The notes beneath the pieces were generated by a model, which saw nothing but the letters and a program-made list of their open reading frames with translations, was not told the origin of the DNA and did not search any database. DNA of 64,000 nt. Source: CAVYGN01 sp964413265 (GTDB lineage Bacteria > Spirochaetota > Brevinematia > Brevinematales > JAOACQ01). The translations under genes and the position numbers were made by a program. Every line of letters starts with the position of its first letter. The first letter of the stretch is position 1. Shown piece after piece: positions 49,298-57,657 of this stretch. The stretch spans positions 33,655 through 97,654 of the forward strand of contig CAYPRX010000088.1 in assembly GCA_964413265.1 (NCBI GenBank). Reading direction: 5' to 3'.

Positions 49298-50237
49298 TGT
49301 AATATCCCCCGCTGTTCCTTAAAATACCGATGTATAGGCTAACCCCTTCCTCCGGTGGCGTGAATTTACATGCATATCCGGTTTTCCTGAGCTGGGTAAG
49401 GTCTGCCATGGTGAATGCCTGATATTTCCCCCTTAATTCCTCCGGGAAGGGTATAAACTCTATCTTACTCCCCGATAATGCATTTTTTACTATATTTGCT
49501 ATATTGAGAAAGCTTTCGGCTTTTCCAGTTCCGCAGTTGAATATCCCCTTTTTCGATGGGTTTTTATAAAAGAAGAGGTTTACGTCAACAACATCGTCAA
49601 CAAAGATAAAATCCCTCAAAAATTTATCGCTTCCTTCAAAAAGCCTCATTCTGCCCTCACTTTGAACTTCATTGTAGAAATGGCAGATCACGCTGGCCAT
49701 TTTGCGCTTATGATTTTCCTGGGGCCCGTAGACATTAAAATAGCGAAGGCCGGCTACCTGAGTCCTGCAATGAGGGAGGATTTTCCTCACATACATGTCG
49801 AAAAGGAACTTTGAATAAGAGTAGATATTAAGAGGATATTCAGAATGCCTGTCTTCGGTAAAACCCCTGGATCCATCGCCATAAACGGAGGCAGATGATG
49901 CGTATATAAATGGAATTTTATTATCAATGCAGAAATTAAGAAGTTTTTTCGAATACTCGTAATTATTTTCCATCACATAAAGACCGTTATTTTCCGTTGT
50001 GTTTGAACAGGCACCCTGGTGGAATACGGCCCTTATAACTGATCTTTTAAATCTGTTCAGGTTTGAAATAAACTCCAGACGGTCCATATAATCCGAAAAT
50101 ACGAGGCTGTTCAGGTTTCTGTGCTTTTCACCGTTTAATAGGTCATCAACCACGAGAATATCGTTTTCAGATATCCCGTTAAGACCCCTGATAAGGTTGC
50201 TTCCTATAAAACCTGCCCCTCCGGTCACTATTATCAT
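49290..50237 (-). CDS. hldD: ADP-L-glycero-D-manno-heptose 6-epimerase
   Basis: Extended short-chain dehydrogenase of 315 residues that epimerises ADP-D,D-heptose to ADP-L,D-heptose for LPS inner core. IIVTGGAGFIGSNLIRGLNG is the NADP loop; VFHQGACSNTTENNGLYVMENNYEYS, IYASSASVYGDG and catalytic YSYSKFLFD with LRYFNVYGPQENHK are HldD-typical. It starts four bases after the hldE stop, and the two enzymes act in sequence. Confidence 0.95.
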   Translation of the reverse strand: MIIVTGGAGFIGSNLIRGLNGISENDILVVDDLLNGEKHRNLNSLVFSDYMDRLEFISNLNRFKRSVIRAVFHQGACSNTTENNGLYVMENNYEYSKKLLNFCIDNKIPFIYASSASVYGDGSRGFTEDRHSEYPLNIYSYSKFLFDMYVRKILPHCRTQVAGLRYFNVYGPQENHKRKMASVICHFYNEVQSEGRMRLFEGSDKFLRDFIFVDDVVDVNLFFYKNPSKKGIFNCGTGKAESFLNIANIVKNALSGSKIEFIPFPEELRGKYQAFTMADLTQLRKTGYACKFTPPEEGVSLYIGILRNSGGYYIV

Positions 50238-50241
50238 AATT

Positions 50242-51651
50242 TTACATCCCCATTTTTTTTATAGAGGCTGTAGTCGAATACCCCTCCAGGTAGGGCAGGA
50301 CTACAATCTTTCCGGCATAATTTCTGCCAACGATTTCTTCTGCATTGTAATCACCTCCCTTTACCAGAATATCCGGCTTTATGGTTCGGATAAGGTTTAA
50401 AGGGGTCTTCTCACTGAAAAGGACTACGTAATCAATAAATTCAAAAGCCGACAAAACCTCAGCCCTGTCATTTTCATGGTTAAGCGGCCTGCCGTAACCC
50501 TTAATCTGCCTGACTGAAGAGTCGGCGTTCAACCCGATGATCAGAGTATCGCCCATCTCCCTCGCCTTACGAAGATATTCTATATGTCCTCTGTGGATTA
50601 TGTCAAAGCATCCGTTTGTGAATACTATGGTCTTTCCCTGCTTTTTCAGTCCTGAAACAATCTCCCTGATTTTATCGGTGCTGACGATCTTTCCAACCTC
50701 GTTTTCCTCGATGGTGCTTATCAATTCTTCTTTTTCTATAGGTACTGTCCCCAATTTACCGACGACGATTCCTGCGGCCTTGTTGGAAAGTTTAACGGCA
50801 TCGAGAATATCCATTCCTCCGGCTATGCCCAGAGTCAATGATGCAATAGCAGTATCTCCCGCCCCGGTTACATCAGACACTTCCCTGGTCTCGGCCTGAA
50901 TATGAAAGGCATCTTTTTTTCGTATAAGGCTCATCCCTCTATCGGACCTTGTAACAAGGAGATTATCTATTGAGTATCTTTTTAAAATTTCTCTGGCACA
51001 TTCCTCTATCTCTGAATCCTCATTTTTAATATCCGCAGAACATATTTCCCGCAACTCTTTTAAGTTAGGGCTGACGATATAAGACCCGGAATACTTATCC
51101 CAATCAGTTCCTTTAGGGTCTATAATTACATATTTATTAAAACTGGAAGCTATGCCGATTGCCTTTCTGCAAAGAGTGGCTGAACAAAATCCCTTTGCAT
51201 AATCTGAAATAATAATCGCATCTGACAGGCCGGCGAATCTTTCAATTAATTCAGCTGCCTCAGCTTCGTTATCCTCAGACATTTCAGCACAATTTTCAAA
51301 ATCCAGTCTGACGATCTGCTGGTGTTCGCCGATGATCCGCATCTTGGTTATGGTTGGTGAGTTTATCCTGATAAGACTGCTCTCCACGCCCTTCTTTTTT
51401 AGAATCAAAGATAGGGTCTTTCCGTTCTGATCGCCGCCAATAGTTCCGATGAGGCGGGGCAGGGCTCCGAGTCTTGATATATTGTACGCAACATTTGCAG
51501 CCCCTCCGGGCGCATAAAAGCAATCCTCGACTTTTACGACAGGGACAGGGGCCTCCGGCGAGATACGGCTGACATGACCGCTGTAGTACTGGTCCAGCAT
51601 CACGTCTCCAAGCACAAGAACGGATGTTTTTGAGAAATCAGGTATCTTCAT
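50242..51651 (-). CDS. hldE: Bifunctional heptose-7-phosphate kinase / heptose-1-phosphate adenylyltransferase
   Basis: 469 residues. The N-terminal PfkB-type kinase (about 1-320) shows VLVLGDVMLDQYYSGHVSRISPEAPVPVVKVED and the catalytic DVTGAGDTAIASL. The C-terminal nucleotidyltransferase (about 340-469) has VFTNGCFDIIHRGHIEYLRKAREMGD with the H-x-G-H motif, ADSSVRQIKGYGRPLN and DILVKGGDY. It makes ADP-D,D-heptose used by HldD. AAAGGA precedes the ATG. Together with hldD and a GT9 gene it forms an LPS heptose cassette. Confidence 0.96.
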   Translation of the reverse strand: MKIPDFSKTSVLVLGDVMLDQYYSGHVSRISPEAPVPVVKVEDCFYAPGGAANVAYNISRLGALPRLIGTIGGDQNGKTLSLILKKKGVESSLIRINSPTITKMRIIGEHQQIVRLDFENCAEMSEDNEAEAAELIERFAGLSDAIIISDYAKGFCSATLCRKAIGIASSFNKYVIIDPKGTDWDKYSGSYIVSPNLKELREICSADIKNEDSEIEECAREILKRYSIDNLLVTRSDRGMSLIRKKDAFHIQAETREVSDVTGAGDTAIASLTLGIAGGMDILDAVKLSNKAAGIVVGKLGTVPIEKEELISTIEENEVGKIVSTDKIREIVSGLKKQGKTIVFTNGCFDIIHRGHIEYLRKAREMGDTLIIGLNADSSVRQIKGYGRPLNHENDRAEVLSAFEFIDYVVLFSEKTPLNLIRTIKPDILVKGGDYNAEEIVGRNYAGKIVVLPYLEGYSTTASIKKMGM

Positions 51652-51708
51652 CGCTTTTCCTTTTAATTAAAGATTTAAAAAAATTATAATGATCCTCAAG
51701 GCCTTCTG

Positions 51709-52854
51709 TCAAATTATTAATTCGGAAAGGATATTAACATCGAAATCCATGCATAACATATTATCGCATCCCGATTCACAGGGGCTGCACTGCTTGTCGA
51801 GTGACAATATCTTTATATTTTTTCCAAGGGGACGCCATTGTCTCCTGTCGCCTATGCCGCAGAAAAAAACTACTGTTTTAACTCCGCTCCAGCCGGCAAT
51901 GTGGGAACTGAGACTGTCGACAGTAATTATCAGTGAGGATTTTTTAAAAAAGAGTGCAAGCCTGGGTATCGACCACAAACCGGCGCAGATAGAAGAGGAA
52001 ACGGAAGCGATATCCCTGAGAAGCTGTTCCTCAAAAGAACCTCCTGTCAGGATTACTTTAAATCCATTTTTTTCCAGAATTTCAATTACATCTTTCCACT
52101 TATCAACGGAAAGAGTTTTCTCCATTTTGCCGGCGCCGGGGTGAACTATGACGGTTTTATCAAATGACGAAAAATTATCTCTCCAGTAAGAAAAAACGGC
52201 CTCATCATCGTCCTGGGAGGGATAGATACCGTAAAAGAGATCATCCGGAAGGGCATTGATACCCAGAGGGCGCAGAATCTCAAGGAAATGCGCGGTTTCA
52301 TGCACCCCTTTTTCCCAGGCTGCTTCATATGAAAGCAGCGGACCGAATCCGGCTGTGCCATGGCCGATCGAATAAGCGTTACTACAGAACAGAGATAGGT
52401 AGATCATATTCCCCCTTCTTGATCTCATAAAAAGACAGATGTCATATTTTTCTCTTCTTATAGAGCCGATAGCAGAGAACAGTGTTGAAATATAATCGAG
52501 AATTTTCTTTATTCGCCCCGATTTATCCCTGTTGGCTGATGAATTATTAATGACATAAATCGTATGTATATACGGATTGTTATCCAGGACCGGCTTTGAC
52601 CACATTCCACAAATAATGTCAATAAAAGCATCTTTATACCTCTCTCTGATCAGCCTGAAAACGCTTGTAAGAAGAAGCATATCACCCAGGTGATCGGGTT
52701 TTACAATGAGGATCTTCCTGACCTTAAGAGGAGGTGATGAACTTTTCAGCTTCCCGCAGAAAAACACTGCGAGGACCGTATCTACAATTTTCAGAATGAT
52801 ACGTATGCTCTTTTTTTTTGATAAATATTTTGTATTCCGGCATGTACAGCTCAT
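51709..52854 (-). CDS. Glycosyltransferase family 9 (heptosyltransferase-like)
   Basis: 381 residues. RKILIVKPDHLGDMLLLTSVFRLIRERY is the GT9 acceptor-binding N-terminus with the family Asp; VIVHPGAGKMEKTLSVDKWKDVIEILEKNGFKVILTGG and LFFKKSSLIITVDSLSSHIAGWSGVKTVVFFCG are the ADP-heptose site (GAG..K and D-S--H). About 42 basic residues before the fold may attach to the membrane. It likely adds heptose to the lipid A-Kdo core. It leads the minus-strand heptose operon and diverges from capA. Confidence 0.9.
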   Translation of the reverse strand: MSCTCRNTKYLSKKKSIRIILKIVDTVLAVFFCGKLKSSSPPLKVRKILIVKPDHLGDMLLLTSVFRLIRERYKDAFIDIICGMWSKPVLDNNPYIHTIYVINNSSANRDKSGRIKKILDYISTLFSAIGSIRREKYDICLFMRSRRGNMIYLSLFCSNAYSIGHGTAGFGPLLSYEAAWEKGVHETAHFLEILRPLGINALPDDLFYGIYPSQDDDEAVFSYWRDNFSSFDKTVIVHPGAGKMEKTLSVDKWKDVIEILEKNGFKVILTGGSFEEQLLRDIASVSSSICAGLWSIPRLALFFKKSSLIITVDSLSSHIAGWSGVKTVVFFCGIGDRRQWRPLGKNIKILSLDKQCSPCESGCDNMLCMDFDVNILSELII

Positions 52855-53065
52855 AATACATTAAGCCCCGCTGTTACGGATGGCAGATCTAATAATAACA
52901 TAAAAATGATCATCGGTAAAATTTTATAATTATTATCATAGTATTTGAGAAATTCTGCAGGGTGAAAGTTTATTTAATATTTCACATATGATAAAATATT
53001 CTGGTTTTGTTCACTGCATAAAAAAGAAAGTATTAATTTAAATAGAAAATTAAAAGGTTTCATAA

Positions 53066-54115
53066 ATGAAAATATTATTAGGATTTTTCCTGGTTCTTTC
53101 AATATCGTCTTCCGCATACCGGTGGTTATCTGCGGAAGATACTTTAACAATAAAAGGTACGGGAGATATCGAGCCTTATTCGGACTATCCGCCCGGGAGA
53201 TATCCCCGTCCGGCCGTAATTACAAATCTTCTTGATAATGTGATACCCTATTTAAGGGATGCCGACCTTGTGATCGGTAATTTTGAGGGTTCTATAACGA
53301 AAAACAAATACTCAAATAAGAATATGAGCAAGAATAAATCCCTTTTTGCATTCAGGTATCCTCCCGGGGATACTGAAGCCCTTATACAGAAGGCGGGGTT
53401 TAATGCCGTTCAATTGGCCAATAATCATGGCCTTGATTTCGGCAAATCGGGTTTGGCAGATACTATGATGGCCTTCAGAAGCGTCGGGATAGGATGCGTC
53501 GGCCTTAAGGGTGAAATATTATATGGAATGTTTAAAAGCATAAGGGTCGCTGTTATAGGCTTTCACTATTCAGACGGCGAATTCAATAGCATGTATGATA
53601 TGGATAGAGCACTGAATCTTATCATGGATGCACGAACCAATGCGGATGTTGTAGTTATTACTATACATGCAGGGGGCGAAGGCCAGAACTACAGGCATGT
53701 AACAAGAAGGGAAGAGATTTACCTCGGTGAACACAGGGGAGATATTTATAATTTTGCCCACAGAGTGATCGATGCCGGTGCGGACTGCCTTATAGGATTC
53801 AGCCCTCATGTATTGAGAGGCATGGAGATGTACAGGGGTCATGTTATCGCTTATTCCATGGGAAATTTTATGGGATATGCGGGCGAACTCAGCCGGGAAG
53901 GAGTTCTTGCGAATTCCGCCATACTGGAGCTTGATCTTTCAAGAGATGGAGAATTTGTATCTGGGAGGATTATACCATTGACAATAAGCGAGAATGGGAC
54001 GCCGGTCTATGATGATATGCAAAGGAGCGTGGATTTTATCAGAGAGTTGTCTTTTGAGGATTTCCCCGAGTCTGAAATGGAAATCGGCACTAATGGTGAA
54101 TTGTTAAAAAAATAG
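53066..54115 (+). CDS. CapA family metallophosphatase-like protein
   Basis: 349 residues with a signal peptide (about 1-23). The CapA/PgsA calcineurin-like core shows IKGTGDIEPYSDYPPG, DADLVIGNFEGSITKN, VQLANNHGLDFGKSG, VVITIHAGGEGQ and GFSPHVLRGMEMYRGHVIAYSMGNFMGY, which supply the Asp, Asn, His and Glu metal set. In Bacillus such proteins take part in polyglutamate capsule synthesis, but no capB or capC is present, so an envelope hydrolase or phosphatase role is equally possible. It diverges from the heptosyltransferase gene; the 211-base gap between them shows no structured element. Confidence 0.85.
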   Translation: MKILLGFFLVLSISSSAYRWLSAEDTLTIKGTGDIEPYSDYPPGRYPRPAVITNLLDNVIPYLRDADLVIGNFEGSITKNKYSNKNMSKNKSLFAFRYPPGDTEALIQKAGFNAVQLANNHGLDFGKSGLADTMMAFRSVGIGCVGLKGEILYGMFKSIRVAVIGFHYSDGEFNSMYDMDRALNLIMDARTNADVVVITIHAGGEGQNYRHVTRREEIYLGEHRGDIYNFAHRVIDAGADCLIGFSPHVLRGMEMYRGHVIAYSMGNFMGYAGELSREGVLANSAILELDLSRDGEFVSGRIIPLTISENGTPVYDDMQRSVDFIRELSFEDFPESEMEIGTNGELLKK

Positions 54116-54191
54116 ACTATTTTCTTCTGCCAGGGTATTAGTTTTTTTTTCTTTATTCCGATTTTAAATCGATCATCAGAAGAGAGAGGTT

Positions 54192-54959
54192 ATGTATTAT
54201 ATTGGTTTAAAGCTGTTTTCAACGAACAGCAACTATGTCAGACCGGCACTTGATCTATACGACAAAGGACTTTATCAGTATATTGAGCTTTATTCTTTTC
54301 CTGACTCGTTCGGGGATTTTGTACACATATGGAAAGATATGCATATCCCATTCAATATACATGCACCCCATTTTGGTGACGGCCTTAATTTTGCAAAAAA
54401 AGAAAATGAAAAAACGAACCTGAAATTGGCGCTGGAAGCACTTAGATTCGCCGATGCATTAAAGGCTGAGATAGTAATATTTCATCCAGGTGTAAACGGT
54501 GAAATATCTGAAACGGCGAGGCAGATAATTGCTTTAGGGGATAGTAGAATCATTGTGGAGAACAAGCCCTATTACGGTGATGGAGAAGGTCTGATCTGCA
54601 ACGGATCTTCACCTGAGGAAATATTGCATCTTATGAATGATACCGGGGCGGGTTTCTGCCTGGATTTCGGACATGCCATCTGTTCGGCTAACGCCAGGGA
54701 CTTTAATCCGATCGAGTATATTGAACGCTTTATCGAAATGAAACCCAGAGTCTACCATCTGACAGATGGTGATTATACAGCTTTTTACGACAGGCATGAT
54801 CATTACGGAGAAGGGAATTTTCCCCTGGAGAGGTTAGCTGCAATGATTCCCCCGGGGTCTTATATTACAAATGAGGCTGACAAAAATTCAGAAGAAAACC
54901 TGGATGATTTCGTAAAAGATATAGGTATTCTCAACACTTTATTAAGGAAGAGGGAATAA
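54192..54959 (+). CDS. Sugar phosphate isomerase/epimerase-like TIM barrel
   Basis: 255 residues of the xylose isomerase-like/AP endonuclease 2 superfamily. Metal-type residues are seen in NIHAPHFG, IVIFHPGVNG, IIVENKPYYG, FCLDFGHAICSA and VYHLTDGDY. The barrel is complete although short. Members hydrolyse or isomerise sugars or repair DNA; here no catalytic substrate can be assigned. GAGAGG precedes the ATG. It lies between the CapA-like and PIN-TRAM genes on the same strand. Confidence 0.8.
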   Translation: MYYIGLKLFSTNSNYVRPALDLYDKGLYQYIELYSFPDSFGDFVHIWKDMHIPFNIHAPHFGDGLNFAKKENEKTNLKLALEALRFADALKAEIVIFHPGVNGEISETARQIIALGDSRIIVENKPYYGDGEGLICNGSSPEEILHLMNDTGAGFCLDFGHAICSANARDFNPIEYIERFIEMKPRVYHLTDGDYTAFYDRHDHYGEGNFPLERLAAMIPPGSYITNEADKNSEENLDDFVKDIGILNTLLRKRE

Positions 54960-55048
54960 TTGATTTTATCCATGAATCATATTAAAATTACTGTTAAATA
55001 TTTTTTAGATACAGATATTATAAAGAATTCATTATCGGGAGTTTTTTT

Positions 55049-56050
55049 ATGTCCAGATCATTAAAAAGAAAATTGCTGATCATCGTGGTATTTTTAGTCT
55101 TCAGTGCGCTGAATTATCTTTCAGGCGGAAGTGAAGTTGTTTTCATCTATGCGGCAGTGCTTGCCGTAATGACCATCCTTCTTGAAAGTATGTTCTATTC
55201 AAAGAGGGGCTTATTTCTTTATTCGCTACTCGGTCTTATAGCCGGTTTCTACAGCGGCAAACTCATATATGAGCTTTTCAGCGATATGATGCCTTCACTC
55301 TTCAAGGACCAGATAGGGCCGATCGCCAAGCAGATCAAACCGTATTTTATACTGGCATTTTCTTACCTAGGTTTTATACTTCCAACTCTTTCCTCGACAA
55401 GATACGGGGGTTACGCACTGAATTTTCCATTCGTTGGAGAAACAGAGAAAAAGAACGACGATGTCAAACTTATTGACACAAGTGTTATAATCGACGGCAG
55501 GATCGCCGATATCGCAGAAACAGGGTTTATCTGCGGAACCCTCATACTACCTAAATTCGTGCTTAATGAAATACAAGCCCTTGCAGATTCCAAGGATCCG
55601 ATCAAACGCAGCAGGGCAAGACGCGGCCTGGACGTACTGAACAGGCTTAAAGAGATTCAGACCCTTGACCTGAAGATATTTTCAAAAGACTATATGGATT
55701 TAAAAGGTGTCGACGCAAAATTGATTGCACTTGCCAAGGAGCTTTCAGCAAGTATTATAACTAACGATTATAACCTGAATAAAGTTGCCAAGCTTGACAG
55801 CATACAAATACTGAATTTAAATGACCTTGCAAACTCAATGAAACCAGTACTTCTGCCAGGTGAGGAAATGGAGCTTGATGTCATTAAAGAGGGAAAGGAG
55901 AATAACCAGGGGGTCGGCTATCTGCCGGATGGAACCATGGTTGTTGTGGCTAACGGCATCAATTATATCGGCAGAAAAATAAATGTGAAAGTGACCAGTA
56001 TACTCCAGACTTCTGCGGGAAGGATTATTTTTACCGAACCCAAGAGGTAG
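55049..56050 (+). CDS. PIN/TRAM domain membrane protein (YacL-like)
   Basis: 333 residues. Four hydrophobic segments occupy about 8-125; a PIN RNase domain about 140-265 has VKLIDTSVIIDGRIADI, PKFVLNEIQALADSKDPIKRSRARRGLDVLN, GVDAKLIALAKEL and ITNDYNLNKVA with the acidic residues needed; a TRAM domain follows at 275-333 (LLPGEEMELDVIKEGKENNQGVGYLPDGTMVVV). This is the YacL architecture known next to isoprenoid genes in Firmicutes, and ispF follows here after one base, though ispD is missing. Confidence 0.93.
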   Translation: MSRSLKRKLLIIVVFLVFSALNYLSGGSEVVFIYAAVLAVMTILLESMFYSKRGLFLYSLLGLIAGFYSGKLIYELFSDMMPSLFKDQIGPIAKQIKPYFILAFSYLGFILPTLSSTRYGGYALNFPFVGETEKKNDDVKLIDTSVIIDGRIADIAETGFICGTLILPKFVLNEIQALADSKDPIKRSRARRGLDVLNRLKEIQTLDLKIFSKDYMDLKGVDAKLIALAKELSASIITNDYNLNKVAKLDSIQILNLNDLANSMKPVLLPGEEMELDVIKEGKENNQGVGYLPDGTMVVVANGINYIGRKINVKVTSILQTSAGRIIFTEPKR

Positions 56051-56051
56051 T

Positions 56052-56516
56052 ATGCTGAAGATCGGGCTGGGTTATGATCTGCACCGGCTGGTTTACGGAA
56101 GAGCTTTAATCCTGGGCGGTGTAAGGATCGACAGCCGCTTCGGGGAAGCGGCTCATTCTGACGGCGACGCTTTTATTCATGCCCTTGCGGACTCTATTCT
56201 TTCACCGCTGGGTGCCCCTGATATAGGCGTGTTATTCCCCGACAGCGATGAAAATTTAAAAGACCTGAACAGTATCGAAATACTTAAAAGTGTGAGGGAT
56301 AAGTACCTGGGGAAGAGCAGGATTGTCAATATTGACGGTGTAGTGATAGTTGACAGCCCTAAAATTTACCCCTATATTCCTGATATGAAGAAAACGATTG
56401 CTGAAGTCCTGGGAATTTCCTCCACCATGATAAGCATCAAAGGGAAAACAACCGAGCATACCAGGCCTTTTTCAGTTGAATGCTATGTCGTAACCCTTCT
56501 TGATGCGGTCCTGTAA
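56052..56516 (+). CDS. ispF: 2-C-methyl-D-erythritol 2,4-cyclodiphosphate synthase
   Basis: Fifth step of the non-mevalonate isoprenoid pathway; 154 residues, typical. GLGYDLHRLVYGRALILGGV (Zn Asp-x-His), AHSDGDAFIHALADSILS (Zn His) and SIKGKTTEHTRPFS are diagnostic, with the C-terminal arginine region intact. It starts one base after the PIN-TRAM stop, so the two are cotranscribed. lepB follows by 18 bases. Confidence 0.96.
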   Translation: MLKIGLGYDLHRLVYGRALILGGVRIDSRFGEAAHSDGDAFIHALADSILSPLGAPDIGVLFPDSDENLKDLNSIEILKSVRDKYLGKSRIVNIDGVVIVDSPKIYPYIPDMKKTIAEVLGISSTMISIKGKTTEHTRPFSVECYVVTLLDAVL

Positions 56517-56534
56517 AAATAAGAGGAGAAAATT

Positions 56535-57608
56535 GTGAGACAAAAAAAAGATAAAAAAAACATGACTTTCAGAGAAAAGGTAATAGATAACATCAATGTA
56601 TTTCTGTCAGCATATGCGATAGCATTTGTCATCAGGCTCTTCCTGGTGGAGGCATATCAAATACCTTCTGCATCGATGGTTCCAAGCCTGCTGATAAAGG
56701 ATATTCTGATGGTTGAGAAGGTTGCCATGGGCTCGCATATCCCCATTATTAACCTGAAAATTCCAGGTCTTACAAAACCTGAGAGGAATGATATTATAGT
56801 ATTTGTGGCCCCCCAGTGGAAAAGTCCCGGAATCAGCGCTGAGATCATATCACTTTTGTCCCTCTCACTCATTAATCTTGATAACACTTTCGATAACCCT
56901 AAGAATCTTGTCAAGAGACTTGTGGGTTTGCCGGGAGACAGAATATCCATGACAAACAAGACTCTTACAATAAACGGGAGTGAGGTTACCCTGCAATTAT
57001 TACGTTCTGCTGTCCCTGAAAGCAGTTATGAACAGCTGGTCAAAAGGCGTGAACGATTATTTTTTGACATGTACCAGGAAGAATATATGGGTAGAAAGAG
57101 AATAGTACAGCATATCTACATGGGTTTACCGGCAGATAAGGATGATTTAATCGGCATCACTTCTTTTAAAGGGGTCGCAGCGGACAGGCAAGAGGCTTAT
57201 TATCAGAGCCAGAATGTATTTTATGTAAAACGAATTGTAGTAAACAATAACTTTCCTGAAATATATGTTCCAAAAAAGGGGGACGATATTACCTTTAAGG
57301 ATAAAAATGACTATTACAGGGGATTGCTGAAACTCCTGGTTGAAAGAGAAAGCGGTAAAAGCATTATAGTAATAAACGGCAGTTTTTATATAGACGGAAA
57401 GGAATTGAAGGATTGGAAAGTCATGAACAATTATTATTTCTGCATGGGAGATGACAGGGATTTAAGCTATGACTGCCGTTATTTTGGTTTTATTCCTGAA
57501 AAAAATATATTCGGGAAACCTCTGTTCCGTTACTGGCCTTTAACAAGGTTCGGATTCGCGATCGATGAAAACAAAGAATCCGCAGAAACCCATAATTTCG
57601 ATGACTGA
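56535..57608 (+). CDS. lepB: Signal peptidase I with large insertion
   Basis: 357 residues, starting with GTG at 56535 six bases after GAGGAG. One N-terminal helix (about 22-40), then YQIPSASMVPSLL with the catalytic Ser, NLVKRLVGLPGDRIS with the general-base Lys, and the C-terminal GDDRDLSYDCRYFGFIPEKNIFGK box E. Between the Lys box and box E lies about 160 residues including a lysine-rich insertion (about 150-240), so it is longer than the common 200-260-residue enzyme. It cleaves Sec signal peptides at the periplasmic face. Confidence 0.93.
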   Translation: MRQKKDKKNMTFREKVIDNINVFLSAYAIAFVIRLFLVEAYQIPSASMVPSLLIKDILMVEKVAMGSHIPIINLKIPGLTKPERNDIIVFVAPQWKSPGISAEIISLLSLSLINLDNTFDNPKNLVKRLVGLPGDRISMTNKTLTINGSEVTLQLLRSAVPESSYEQLVKRRERLFFDMYQEEYMGRKRIVQHIYMGLPADKDDLIGITSFKGVAADRQEAYYQSQNVFYVKRIVVNNNFPEIYVPKKGDDITFKDKNDYYRGLLKLLVERESGKSIIVINGSFYIDGKELKDWKVMNNYYFCMGDDRDLSYDCRYFGFIPEKNIFGKPLFRYWPLTRFGFAIDENKESAETHNFDD

Positions 57609-57657
57609 TACTGATTATCCCTCCAGTGATAATGTCAAATAACATAATGAGGATTAA

